A DNA stretch of 64,000 bases from Phorcus lineatus (Eukaryota > Mollusca > Gastropoda > Trochida > Trochidae): positions 26,511,645 through 26,575,644 of the forward strand of contig OV121088.1 of assembly GCA_921293015.1 (NCBI GenBank), given 5' to 3'. Of this stretch, positions 10,268 to 34,723 are shown piece by piece (the stretch's first letter is position 1; each line of letters opens with the position of its first letter). The notes under the pieces were generated by a model. The model was not told the origin of the DNA. It worked only from the letters and a program-made list of their open reading frames with translations, and ran no database searches. The translations under genes were made by a program, and so were the position numbers.

Positions 10268-12049
10268 GAGGATCCAACAAAAGGCCTACTACCCGTATGG
10301 CAAGTCAGAATAGATATTTGCTAAAGCTCCTTGCATAACACTATTTGTTCTGTTGAAAAAATAACATGTCAAACATAGCAATGAATAACAAGCCATCAGC
10401 AGAGGAGACATTCGATACGATCCTTGAAATACGCTGATGAAGCAGGATTAAATACTTCCTTTACAAAACTTGTTTTACTGGTTATTTTGCTTTAAGAGGT
10501 GCTTTCAGTCCCAGCACTGTAATCAAAGGGAAACAACTCCGTTTACTGAGATGATTCAGTCCCATAAGACAGAATTCCCAAAAGACAGAATCAATCACAA
10601 CATTAATTAACTGAGCAATGCTGACCACCCCTCATTAATCAATGGACTGACCCAACCCGCCTTATGTTCCAGTATCGACACAATCTGAATTAGACTTAAA
10701 TTTAGTCTATGAAATATTTTAATAATTTACTGTACATTCATCCATTGTATTTTTTTTCCGGGCTCCTAAATTGTGTATGCAGTTAAAACTAGACTTGCTG
10801 AATTAGGGCATAGGCTGTATTAAAGGCTTCCTATTATACAGTCATGAAGCAAGACTAGATCTGAATGAATGATTCCTAAATGATATCAAGTGAAACACCA
10901 TCCACTTCTACCATTTTTAGGAAACACACTACCTTGTTTTCAGAAAAAATAGATTAGTTATATAAAATATACATTGGTTACATTTTGGACAATTAAACTT
11001 GACAAATTAAATTCATACTTACTTGCTGTTGTCTGATTTCTACAAAATGTGCTGAATCTCTTTATTTCATATCCTATCACTATTACAGGACATGTTACAC
11101 ATTGTAGAGGGTGTTTTTTCTAAGTTAATGAAAAATAAATGATCTCTAAGTATAAGCATTATTTGATTATATATTTTTATCAAGTTAATTTATACAGATT
11201 TTGTGAACATATATTAGTGTAAATCTGTCCGATTTCATCAAAACTTTCCAAATGACAAGAATAATTGTTTTCTTCCTAAAATAACCTTTTAAAACAAGTT
11301 ATTTAAAAAAGAAAATGCAGAAAATGCTACTAATTTTGAAAATAACCCAAATATGTGTTAACCCTATGTGAATCGAATAAAATGGTGCTTCATTTTACAA
11401 AAGGTTATTCATATGTTATTATCATCCATCGAGTGCATGAAAAGACAACCCATGTGTCTTTTGGGAAATCTGTCTTTATTTATCTGGGCCGTTACAATAT
11501 TTTCAAAGGGTAGAGCCCATGTTACACATGATTAGTCAACCATTAAAAGTGTTGTTTTAAGCTTTCTGTCTTTTGGGACGATATCACTAAGATACTCGGT
11601 AAGACGATCACCTTTGTCTTAATGCAACTAATAGAGTCCATTATTTATGAAAAGTGTGTTGAGGTAAATTGTTGATAAATGCCGAATTTTCTGAAGGAAG
11701 GGTCAACTCATGGATGTAGTTTGATACAAAAAAGGTAACATCAAAGGTATAAAAACTGCTCTTTTGAGATCAATTTGGAATTGGTATGTTGATATTATAA
11801 TATATATATGTAAGTATCATCCCAATAGTCGGGACAATTGGGTACCCGACAATTGGGTATCCAACCTCAAATTTAAAAATCATATCTTTCATGTGACGGG
11901 AATTTTATGCACATTAATGTTAACGTATATCTTTAATTATTTGTATTGTTCCAAGCGGAAGACATTGTTTCTATATGATGCTATGCGCACTATCCCATGG
12001 TATGTGTACATCAATAACGACGTCTGCAAAATGTTGCCACAACAATCGG
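10268..12049. other. AT-rich non-coding stretch
   Basis: No coding exon is recognised. 10523-10545 carries the dispersed motif TCAAAGGGAAACAACTCCG, also seen at 18447 as TCAAAGGGAAACCACTCCG and, more loosely, at 4685 and 6382. The overlapping ORFs at 11764-12208 have no family signature. Confidence 0.4.
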
Positions 12050-14215
12050 AATGGTTTAATTAATATACGGTATGCTCCTTGTGTAAATATGAACTTTAAA
12101 AACTCATTAGCAAAACTTTTAGTGGAAAAACAAAGGTATAAAAATTCGGTAAAATCACCAAATTCCAATCTGATTATAATCGATATTCACAAATTATTAC
12201 CCTCCTGATTTTGTGCTTTTATGGGGAAATTTCGATAAAAGTACTTCCGGCCTGAGCTAGTCTTTGTTGAGTCCATACATTAATTAAAGTTTTTTAGAAA
12301 TCTGATTTGTGTGAGCTTACCACCATGTTTGAAGGAGATTTATTTATTCAATATTTCTTACTGATGACTGTCTTGCACTTCAACTATGATTTCATAATAT
12401 GAGTAAGCTCTACTTTGTCTGTGACTACTAATTAAATAGTTGACAGTTTTAAACTAAAATAATGGTTCTGGGTTATTCATTTTATATTTGGGATTGTTAA
12501 AATTTTTTTTAGAAGTATTATATCTCTGTTTTCTCTTGTAAATATTCATATCTGTGCTACATTTTGCAGGAGAATTTAGTTGACCTCTTTCAACAAAAAA
12601 TAATGCTTGTTTTGCCATGTTTATTTAGTCTTGTATTCGTTTTTAAATGATCCAAAATGATTAACTGCTATAATCAACATATCAAATACCAAGATTAACT
12701 GAAAGGGGTTCTTATTTACAACATCGATTTGTCTCTCACTTTTCAGATCACACATGGTAAAAGAGTATGTCTTACTTTTCACAACAGCAAATTAATCAAA
12801 CCTGGTAAACAGTATGTCCATTTTAGCAAAAATCATTTAAATACATAATATTTTAAATTGGGAACTTTATATGGTGGGGACTGTAATTTGTTGTATATGG
12901 TGGTGTCATTGTCACATTACGCTTCGAGTTTGACTTTTTTCACAAGGTTGAAATATCTGCATTGTATAGCTTGAATATATCTTATGTGTGTTTGTATATG
13001 TTCAAATCAAGTAGCTACTGGTAGTAATTTTCATTACATTGTGCTCTAGATGAAATAGAGCCAAGAGATATTTGATTTGCATTAATTGTGTGGGTTAAAC
13101 ACTCTGAAGTAATCATATGTATCTTACAGTTATGACCTTTTTGTCTTATTTCAATGACATTTCAATGATTTCCACCAAATTGAATGGTATAAGAATCAGG
13201 GGCTTGCAAAGATAAAGGGCTTTCCCCAATAATAACATAAGTTATATTTCATAACACTTTAAGGCTTCATATCATATAATTCCTTGTACTTTTTTGGAAT
13301 GTGAATATCGATCTTCACAATGTCAAAAAATCAATCCCTGTCAGATTTTGACATTTCTTACGAGATATCCGATAAAGTGACTTAAAGTAGATGAAGAGTT
13401 ATGATGGAATTTCAACAATTAAAATTAAAATTTTCTCTTTTATCTAACAAATTTTTGTTTGTTTTTAGTAATAGAATTTGATGATATAATAACCTTAACT
13501 TTGGATTCTTTCATTTATCTAATGCATGCTATACCTATAGAGTAATAAGAAATCTTCATCATGATTTTGTTATTTTAACCGGAGCATATATATAGTTATC
13601 TTAATTTTCACGATCATTTAACTCTTTCCATTCCATGGTCAAAATTTCATGTGTAAACCCACGAAGCCTCCAGTTTCTTTTAAAAACGTGACACTCTCAA
13701 AAAGGCATGTGTTGTTAAGTCTCTCAGTTGTAATGTTTGGCATAGCTTAACATTCATCATGAATTGTCAGTTACCAAAATTTGTATGATTTAAATATGAT
13801 TATCAAGTCAACTCTTTGAATGCATTGTTGGCATACCTAGGTCAATTTCGGCCCAAACCTCACTCTTAAATACTTTGTCAGAAAACATTTTTATAAATCT
13901 GTGACTGTGTAACTATATCAGTTGGTAAGTTGGCTTATTATGAAGGTTTTCAACATTTGAGGTAACATATTCTATCGGTGAAAAGCTACAACTGAATTAT
14001 GTTTATTATTGAGAGTTGTATTTGCCCTGATAACATGACTTTAGGATTTGCGTTGAACATTTGATAAAGTATGGAAAGAGTTGGATCTTCAACATTGATA
14101 GATGGCTGATTGTTTTCCTTGTCTTCATTTGTAGCATAGTGATTAATAAAAAATATAATCAAGACTCTTTATGTTTATTACTGACACACTTAGATAATTT
14201 TGAATCTTGAAAAAA
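12050..14215 (+). repeat. 2.2-kb dispersed duplication, copy A
   Basis: Aligns in the same orientation with 37685-40275. Shared landmarks in order: TATGCTCCTTGTGTAAATAT (12072 / 37704), GATTTGTGTGAGCTTACCAC (12303 / 38130), CTTTGTCTGTGACTACTA, TTTTAAATGATC...GATTAACTGCTAT, GTGCTCTAG...GAAATAGAGC, AAGTTATATTTCATAA, TTAACTCTTTCCATTC, and GGCTGATTGTTTNCC near the end. It is diverged with many indels, so old. It has no ORF of note on either strand. It may be a duplicated piece of locus or two copies of a long non-coding transposon. Confidence 0.8.
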
Positions 14216-15739
14216 TAATGATTTTGTTATTCTGTAGTCTAGCAGTAATTCTCAACCATTTGTCTCTACAGAACTTTATTTTTGTAAATCACCAGGACCA
14301 ACAGTAACTATTTCTTGTTGTGGTATAACTTGAAATATCATTAACATTTGAGCTTATTAGGCCAGAAATCTGTGCACAGACTCCTAAGCTGATATGGATT
14401 CAAATGATAAATGTGGTGACCCCTAATAATGGCCATAGGGAACACATCCTAATAACATTTTCCATCTTTTTCTGAAGAAGTAAAAGTTCTTGAAAGCAAT
14501 AGTTTTCTTAGCTAATTGATGATTCCATGTCCCTCAAATGGTGACCCTGTGACCATTTATATGATGTATTATTCAGAGCTTGATGAGCTACAGAGGCAAT
14601 GGCCTCTTTTTTACTTGCTCTTGATCTGTTACACATCAAAGTTGAAATTTTCGTTTGAGAAACCTATTTGATCACAAATTGTTCATTTTTCCTTGACCCC
14701 ACAAAAATATTGGCAGGCATTCTCTTTAACACCTTTTAACTCTTTCTACAAAAGAAGTTGGCATATGAAGCTGCATTTTTATGAATAATGTCTTCGTTAC
14801 ATTGACGCTAACGTTCGTGCGTATTGTCTTCACCTTCTTTCAGATTTGGACAAGTATGAACCTTCAAAACATCTCTATAGAAACCTTAAATGTTGAAATT
14901 ACTGAAAATCTACTTGTTGAACGGAGACAAAGCTTCGGAAAGGGCATTGTGCTGATCCCAAAATTATGGGCGTAGCAAATCAGTTTTCATTTGTCCAAAT
15001 AAACAAATACCTCCTTAAGGACTATCTGCATATTGCGTAATTGTATATCTGTAAGCACCATAGGTAAGTGCCATGCCCACAACTCTGGAAATTGCGTAAA
15101 ACGATGATGTTCTGGGTATATAGAACGGAAGCTGGTTACAAATGAGTCTTGAGAGGTCATATAGGAATTTATTACTCTGTTTTTTGTTTCAATATAAATT
15201 GGAACAATTTATAATTTCTGAATAATTTAAGGCACCATACCACCGCTAGTTTCCCAACCCTCCATATGCACCAAGTTCAAATTTGTTCAATCGAAAAAAA
15301 TATTTAAAACCACTGCAACCAAAATTACCCCAATGTTGACTTAGTTCAAATTGTTTCCATGAAACAAGATGAAATACAAATATGAAAATTTGCAAAGTAC
15401 TAAAATTCACCACTATGGCACAAGGTGTAACCACGTAAAAAGTTTATAAAAAAAAGTTGACGGCTTTTGAGATAAGGCATAGAACTGAAACCATTTCGGA
15501 ATGTAAAAGAACTATAAAATTTAAAACTGAAAAATAAATGTTTTAACCATCAACCCAGACTTTTCAATCATTTCAACATTTATTCCAATAAAATAAACAC
15601 TCAAAGAGCAAGCATCGCGATTAAAATTTCTCCTAATTAGCTATGCATAGCCACAATGGTGATGCAGGATTTCTCCCTTCAATGATACTATCAGCTGTGA
15701 ATAAGTGGAATACCCGCAACTCACCTCACCTCCAAGTTA
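14216..15739. other. non-coding with a dispersed repeat at 14400-14680
   Basis: 14400-14680 resembles 21030-21260 (shared ACACATCCTAA/ACCACATCCTAA, then GATGAGCNACA...GCCAAxGG) and more briefly 33685-33720 (CCTGATGAGAAACAAAGCCAATGG). It is probably an old interspersed repeat. ORFs at 14781-14975 and 15246-15434 have no family signature. Confidence 0.4.
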
Positions 15740-16163
15740 AGAGACATATATAAGTTATTGGAAGTTTCCAGTATTTCAGTTGGTCGGAGATGCACTTTCG
15801 GTGGTATCACTATTCCACCCTTACATTTGTGCTTGTTGCGACGTGATATATGAGCTCAAAATCAAGAATTTAAGATGTAAGCGGAGCGTATCAAAACATT
15901 TACGGACGCCATTAGGCCGAATGAGCTATGAAGTATGTATTATGCTCGCCAAAGGTAAGCATAATTCAAATTTGATTCCTAAAATTATACATTTACAGAC
16001 TGGTGATGAGTTCATTACCTGTTTTATAGACCCCTCGTTCTCGGTCATTATTGTATTCTTCGGCTCTATAAAAACAAATATTGATGAAAATCGCCAGTCT
16101 ATAAATGTTAACATTTCAACCCACTTAAGATGTGTCATTGTGCATGCAATGCAAGAGTGGTAG
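15740..16163 (+). other. possible promoter and short unknown ORF
   Basis: ACATATATAAG at 15746-15756 is a TATA-like box about 30 bp upstream of a 127-codon open frame (15780-16163). Inside the frame, GCCAAAG|GTAAGC at about 15950 is a good splice donor, so a short first exon ending there is possible. No protein family is recognised and no downstream exon was found. It may be chance or the 5' end of a decayed element. Confidence 0.2.
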
Positions 16164-17580
16164 TTATATCACAGTAACATATACTTCTGAGTAATAAGTC
16201 TAAGGTTTAAATTAGGATGGGAAAAGTGCATAACTGGTCTTAAAAACAATCGAACTTTAATATTTCGTTGGTTTAAGAAAAAGTGTATCAAAAATAGGTA
16301 CTTCAACTAAAGTCAAGTTGTTTTCGTAAAATTTAGTAGAATCATTGCAAAACAGTGGCAACTTTCTTTTAATTAGTTTATATTTGATCTCTTAAATAGT
16401 AACAGAGAATTTTAGAATCTGGTATATTCATTCCCATGTGTCAAATTTATGACAATTTCGAGATTTTAAAGAAAAAAGAAAAAACAACCTTGTTTACATG
16501 CAGAGTACGAAACCACACATCCAGTTTACATGAATACTAGTTACAATGCTTATCAATGACAATCTACTTCCAACTACATCCTGTCGTCTTCAGACAAGTT
16601 GCCAAAACTACAATTAACTTGACCATTATCAGGGTTTATGTCACTGTACTAAACCAATCGATGGAGACATCATTTTATTTGTTTCTCTAACATACAGTCA
16701 TTTGTCAGTAGTCTCCTCATATACAGGCTATCTGCATCAATCTTGCTATTCGTTATTGCTACTGAAGTAAATGTGAGATCATTTGAATTTATTATTAATT
16801 TCCGTGACGTTTCGCCTTCTACGTACTAAGAAAGCTTTGAATACGCAAATCTTTGACGTAAATTACATCATCAATACTAGGTCATTTTGAAACGATAAAC
16901 TAACATTATGTGACCCATTTTACTTCTAAAGAATATTCTGCTCAGTGAGAATAGGCCGCCCAAGAAGAGAAAATGTTATGAAAGATAATACTATGACACT
17001 AAGCACGTTTTTAAAAGGGAAAATGGATGTCTTGAAACAAAAATTTTCCAATTTCAAGATATTTCTTTTAATCAGTACAAGGATTTACTAAAGGGGTGTA
17101 CCAAGTATTTCGCTAGCTCGAATAAGCAAAAGGTGTTTACATCATGACCGCTTGTAGTTTTTTCTTAATCCGTATCACCTTATTCTAAAACCATGCATAA
17201 CCGGGTTGAGTAAGGAAAGACAATCGTGAAGTATAAACATTTGGAATACGTTTAAGAAACGAAACACGATTTGCTTGAGAAACGATCTTGACTATTTTCT
17301 GCTTTACCCGTAATCCAATCTAATTCAAATAAAATCTAAATGCTCCACTACATTACGCGTGCAGATCTCAACACGTTCCGTTACGCGAGCCGTCAGGTTT
17401 GCCTCTGACATAATACACATCAGCCAATCAGCGAGTTACATAAATATTCCAGATCTCCTCAGAATGTCATACAAACGGAGTTTCTAGACTAAATGTCTTA
17501 AAAAAGTCAACAGAGAATTAATGTAACAAATCAGTCACTACATACATGTCAATTAAATTTAAAAACTGGAAATAAAGGTA
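16164..17580. other. AT-rich non-coding stretch
   Basis: 16660-16755 is a diverged copy of 20700-20795 in the same orientation; both have ACATCATTTxATTTGTTTCTC, then GTCATTTxxxGTCAGTAG and ATCTGCATCAATCTTxCTAT. Otherwise nothing is recognised. Confidence 0.45.
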
Positions 17581-17599
17581 ACCACTTTTTGGAAAATTT

Positions 17600-18320
17600 G
17601 TCAGAAGTATTATATCTTTTATAATATAAATCTTTCTATTGTGAATTTGTCATTTAAAATCTTTATAAAATTCTTAAGTTTTGGAATACTGTTTTTCAAT
17701 GAGCATATGTATAGATGTCTTTCGGAACATAAAATTATGTGATGAAGTAGAGTTTTTATTGAGTGGACCAAACCTGACCAAGAATTTAGTCAGATGGAAG
17801 TCATCAATATATCTACTTACCCAATCCTGAAGATTGTTCCAAAAAATTGTAGTTTCCTCACATTCCCAATATACATGACAAAGATTTTCATTCACCTCCT
17901 TGTAAAAGGAGCATATTGCACAAGCAATTAATGTCATACGCAAAAGCTCTTTTTAGTATCAATAATTCCTTTCAAAAACTTAAAGTGAAAGTCTTGAAGT
18001 TTGACATCTTGAATGTTTTTTCTATAATAAGTAAAGAGCTTATGCCATTCAAAAGCATCATTTTCAAACAGATTTTCTCATTTGTGGCATACTGGCAGCT
18101 TAGTATTTTCAGTCATAAGCTTATCATTAAATCTTCTTGAGCCCTTTGTCAAAGTCGTAAAGTCTTTTTGTAAAGTACTGACAAAATCTTTTCTATCTAG
18201 GAGATTAAATCCTATTAAGGTTTCCTTCCATGCTTTCGGTAATATATGGAAAATGTTATCAAGATCTAACCATGTACCACTTATCTGTTACTTTCATATC
18301 AAATCTGCAAAAGACTAGAC
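17600..18320 (-). pseudogene. LINE (L1/Tx1-like) reverse-transcriptase C-terminal remnant
   Basis: On the minus strand 17674-17937 encodes CAICSFYKEVNENLCHVYWE followed by CEETTIFWNNLQDW, matching the CxxC...ENLxHLFWEC...FW segment at the C-terminus of L1/Tx1-type ORF2 proteins. Immediately upstream, KFLKGIIDTKK continues the protein in another frame, so there is a frameshift near 17945. More in-family sequence (WLDLDNIFHILPKAWKE, LPVCHK) is readable up to 18320 with stops between. A 5'-truncated, decayed copy. Confidence 0.65.
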
Positions 18321-18446
18321 TTGTTTTTTTAAGAGGAGCTGTCTGAGGTTAAGGAGAATTTACGTTTCAGAACAAAGTAAAGTATATTTATGTACCAAAC
18401 TGTCTGCGGTAGGCAAGAGACCGTTTAACTACCAACAGCGAAGTGG

Positions 18447-18560
18447 TCAAAGGGAAACCACTCCGTTTAACCGGAGAAATTCGATCACGTGATTGTAGTG
18501 AAAACGAAAGTAAGAAATTCCACAGTTCCAGGTGCCATAGCTGCGGAGGTGAATATTGTG
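18447..18560 (+). promoter_or_regulatory. IRF/ISRE-like element upstream of the TRIM-DTX gene
   Basis: GAAAACGAAAGT at 18500-18511 fits the IRF-binding pattern GAAANNGAAA. CACGTG lies 9 bp upstream (18486-18491) and AGAAATTCC, a kappaB-like half, follows at 18513. GCGGAG|GTGAAT at about 18543-18554 could be a splice donor for a 5' untranslated exon. It is 3.2 kb upstream of the first coding exon of the rightward gene at 21710, whose exon begins after a clear splice acceptor, so an upstream non-coding exon must exist. This is a candidate only. Confidence 0.35.
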
Positions 18561-18713
18561 GAAACTTTGATTATTCGATACACCGAATCAAGGGTCGTCT
18601 CATCGAAATAGTATAACAGAAAATTAAAGGTAACATTAACACAGCTGAATCTGCCACGCCCCGTCTATGTGACCTAATAATCTCATTAATTGATACTGAT
18701 AATACGTGTTTAA

Positions 18714-18815
18714 CACAGGCACCAGGCTCTACTTGTAAATAGAAAAAGTAATCATAAACCTATATAACATATAAACCTTTTTTTATTTACAAGTAGAGCC
18801 TGCATGGTGCCTGTG
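18714..18815. repeat. foldback element, about 100 bp
   Basis: CACAGGCACC then AGGCTCTACTTGTAAATA (18715-18742) is the inverse of TATTTACAAGTAGAGCCTG then GGTGCCTGTG (18784-18815), with only a 3-base insertion in the right arm and a loop of about 40 bp. It looks like a small MITE or foldback. Confidence 0.7.
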
Positions 18816-19518
18816 GTGTGTAAGGGCCAGCGTGCATGGGCGTATCTTCCTATATGCAATGTAATCAGTTGAGAACAGTTTTCTCTCCAAACTTCATAAA
18901 GAAAGGATATTGGGATAAAATGGAAAAAAACTACTTCAATAATCCTTTGTATGTTTTATGGCAAACAAATTGCTAACATGGATACAAAAAGCCACATTAT
19001 TGTAATTATTCGACTAGATGTCACTAAAGCATGTCATTTTTTCCGATCTCAGCATGTTAAAAATTTTGACTCTGAACTCTAGTAACATAAATGTAAGATA
19101 TTTATATTCATTTAGGATAAATATAACTGAAACATTGACACACCATTTCTTTAGAAGCAAAGTCATAAAAATTTTCCTTGTTTGAATAATTTTAAGTTTA
19201 GTGGGTTTCTTTTCAAAAAGACGCCCTATAAAGTTTATTTAACAAGGCATTTTGGATCTCTTCCGCTAAGGGAGTTAGGAGCAATTTTTCTGTATTATGT
19301 GAAACCATATATCAAAGATACCATATATATAAAATTACCTTCACATTAATAAATGAGAGATGTTATTATAATTTAAATGGATTCAATACACCAAAACTGT
19401 TTGGACGACCATTAACAAGAAGCATCCAACCCTCTTGCTCATGACTGAAATAACAGCTTGTTTTCAAAATAATACTTTTATCAAACACACCCTAGCATAA
19501 ATCTCTAGCATAAATGAA
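18816..19518. other. AT-rich non-coding stretch
   Basis: Nothing recognised on either strand. Confidence 0.4.
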
Positions 19519-19905
19519 TACAGTAGAACACGGATATAACGAACTCCAAGGGACCAACGAATTTAGTTCGCTGCATCCGCTGTTCGCTATGCGCGTTTGG
19601 CCACCATCTTGGATAATATCCCATCATATGTACATGTATAACCATAAAAATAGCAATCAGACATACATGTTCTGCACTTCACATGTTTATTCTGGTTTAA
19701 ATAAAACACTAGCCTGTATACGTTTGACAAAGTCTTCAGTCTTTGTTTTTACACCTCGTCGGGCACTCTTCATTTTGTCAACTAATTGACTGAAGCTGAC
19801 ACTAATTGAGTTCGCTAAAAGTAATGTTGATTGGGCCTCGGTGCGTGAAATTCAGTTTGCTACATCGGTCAATTCGCTTTATCCAAGTTCGCTATACATA
19901 GCATT
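19519..19905. mobile_element. pogo/Tigger-like non-autonomous fragment
   Basis: TA|CAGTAGAACACGGATATAAC at 19519 followed by GAACTCCAAGGGACC resembles the ends of pogo/Tigger-type elements (CAGT...TATAACGAACTC). About 360 bp away, TTCGCTTTATCCAAGTTCGC (19869-19888) is a degraded inverse (GCGAACTTGGATAAAGCGAA). The terminal CAGT is not preserved on the right. No transposase ORF. Confidence 0.4.
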
Positions 19906-20111
19906 CCTTTTGCCCATGTCTTATTTGAAACTGCCATACTGTACTACCCTTTTTCAGGTACTCATTTTTACAGCTGGGTGGACTGACACAGGAAGTAATA
20001 ATCGTAAGTAAAATGAAGGTAAAAACCATATGGAAGAAAACTGCACCCTTTACTCTAATGTATTGAGGATTTGGGTTTTCCGTCATTTTATCTACGTATT
20101 TTTTACAATAG

Positions 20112-20203
20112 CGAGTTCCTGTTTTCACTTAGGGCAATGTTGATGTATAGCCTGTGATGTAAGGCCAGCATGCTAGCCACTACACCACCACGCTCAACCA
20201 TGA
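20112..20203 (-). repeat. tRNA-like SINE fragment
   Basis: On the minus strand GCGTGGTGGTGTAGTGGCTA followed by GCATGCTGGCCTT resembles the 5' half of a eukaryotic tRNA with an A box (GTAGTGGCTAGCATG) and anticodon-arm-like GCTGGCCTTACA. The B-box half is unclear (GGAACTCGC). It is a tRNA-derived SINE head or a pseudo-tRNA, not a functional tRNA gene. Confidence 0.4.
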
Positions 20204-20215
20204 CATGATAAATAT

Positions 20216-21654
20216 AATGTAACTCCTCTAATGCACAAAAACAATCAAATATATTGGCAATATATTGTCTGGATTTAAACCTCAAACCCCAGGAAATTGC
20301 TTTTCAGCTGTTTTGTTATTTAAAAAAATGCACTTTGGTTTTTATATAAAAATGAAGCCCTTAGAGACTTATGTATTTTTTTCATTTCCCTCCCCCAAAA
20401 TATTTTCCCTCCCCCAAAATACATTTATGAAACTTCAAGTCGAGCATGCTAGACATGGATGTCTTCCTTCGATAGTGCAGTCATCGCACATTAACCAAAG
20501 TTGAGATCATCTGAGCTGCCCATGTAAGTGACCTTAGTCACATACAAATGAATGTTTAAAAAAGGGGGCGTTTCCTTTTGTTTTGGAAACACCAGTCAAG
20601 CATTATTGACACATTGAGTAACCCTTGTGTTACTTTCACACGTCAACAGTGATACAAAGATTGGCTTGTTAAGGTAACCTATATACTTTTTGCAGTTTCT
20701 GTAGATACATCATTTAATTTGTTTCTCTAACCATTGGTCATTTTGTCAGTAGACTCGTACTCCTGATATACACCTATCTGCATCAATCTTCCTATCTCAA
20801 CAATGATATCTATTATCTATTAAAGATAACTTGGAAACTTGCATAGATGGTTTGGTAGTGTTCATAGGTCATTTAACTAATATTCATGTGAATGGGATGA
20901 AGAATTTCAACTTACCGTATTAGCATTTATATGGCTGTTTTCGATTATCAATGAAAGTAAAATATTATCAATATTTTGATACAGTAGAGATAAAAATGAA
21001 ATTTAAAGAGGTGATTAAAACATAACACTCCTTGTAAGGGGCCACAGAGACCACATCCTAAACACTTTTTTGTCCCTTTTTTTTCGAAAGGTTAATGTGT
21101 GCAAGCTCCTATTAGTTGATGAGGATTATAATTAATGGATTCTGTTATCCTGTAGCAGCTCATATGGATCATTTATAGAATAAATTATAGAATGCCTGAT
21201 GAGCAACAAAGCCAAAGGTTCCATTTTTAGATTATGGCTTAGGATCCTCTGTCTCTCATAAAAATGTTTACTTTTCTCTTTTCTTCTCAAGAACCACGGA
21301 CTCTAGAAGTTGAAATTATGTGAACAGTAAGCTTGGCCATTGTGTATCGAAACACAGATGTTATAACTCTGTGACACTTAATAAGGGTTACAGCCAGAGG
21401 CAAAGCCCTCAAAACCAATAGGTAGTAGGTCATGAACTAATGTTATCTTTAAATGGCAGGTAGAATTTGACCCTCGACATTCATATGGCCATTCTTAAAT
21501 CATCCTGAAAACAATTTATTGTTGTGGTTTTGGCATTCTAGGAATGAAAATGCAAGCCTAGTAAGGTGATGTGAACTTAACTCAGGACATTTTATAGTGG
21601 CTTCTTTTTCAACACTTTGAATATCAGATCAATCATAATTTTGTGTCTTTGCAG
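20216..21654. other. non-coding, probable 5' intron of the TRIM-DTX gene
   Basis: Ends at the acceptor TTTTGTGTCTTTGCAG (21639-21654). Contains a tandem TTTCCCTCCCCCAAAATA pair (about 20387-20422), a diverged repeat shared with 16660 (20700-20795) and one shared with 14400 (21030-21260). No coding exon is seen. Confidence 0.45.
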
Positions 21655-21709
21655 GTTGCCATGACTTGATAGCAACCAAACATCATTTAAGGCAAAGGCA
21701 TCTACAGAA

Positions 21710-34606
<12,897 letters not shown>

Positions 34607-34717
34607 AGGAGGGACATGTCTACTTGCCAGGATGCCAATAGCTTCTTAGGATAAATTTTGAATTTCTAGAAGAAACATGTGTCTACACTGTGTCATTGGA
34701 TGTTTTTATATATTTCC

Positions 34718-34723
34718 ATTAAA
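34718..34723 (+). promoter_or_regulatory. candidate poly(A) signal ATTAAA
   Basis: ATTAAA 112 bp after the TGA stop of the DTX-like gene. It is the commonest variant signal; no AATAAA is closer. A longer 3' UTR is possible. Confidence 0.35.

Noticed and set aside
20112-20203. Functional tRNA gene
   Set aside because: Only the A-box half is convincing and no cloverleaf with a paired acceptor stem can be drawn.
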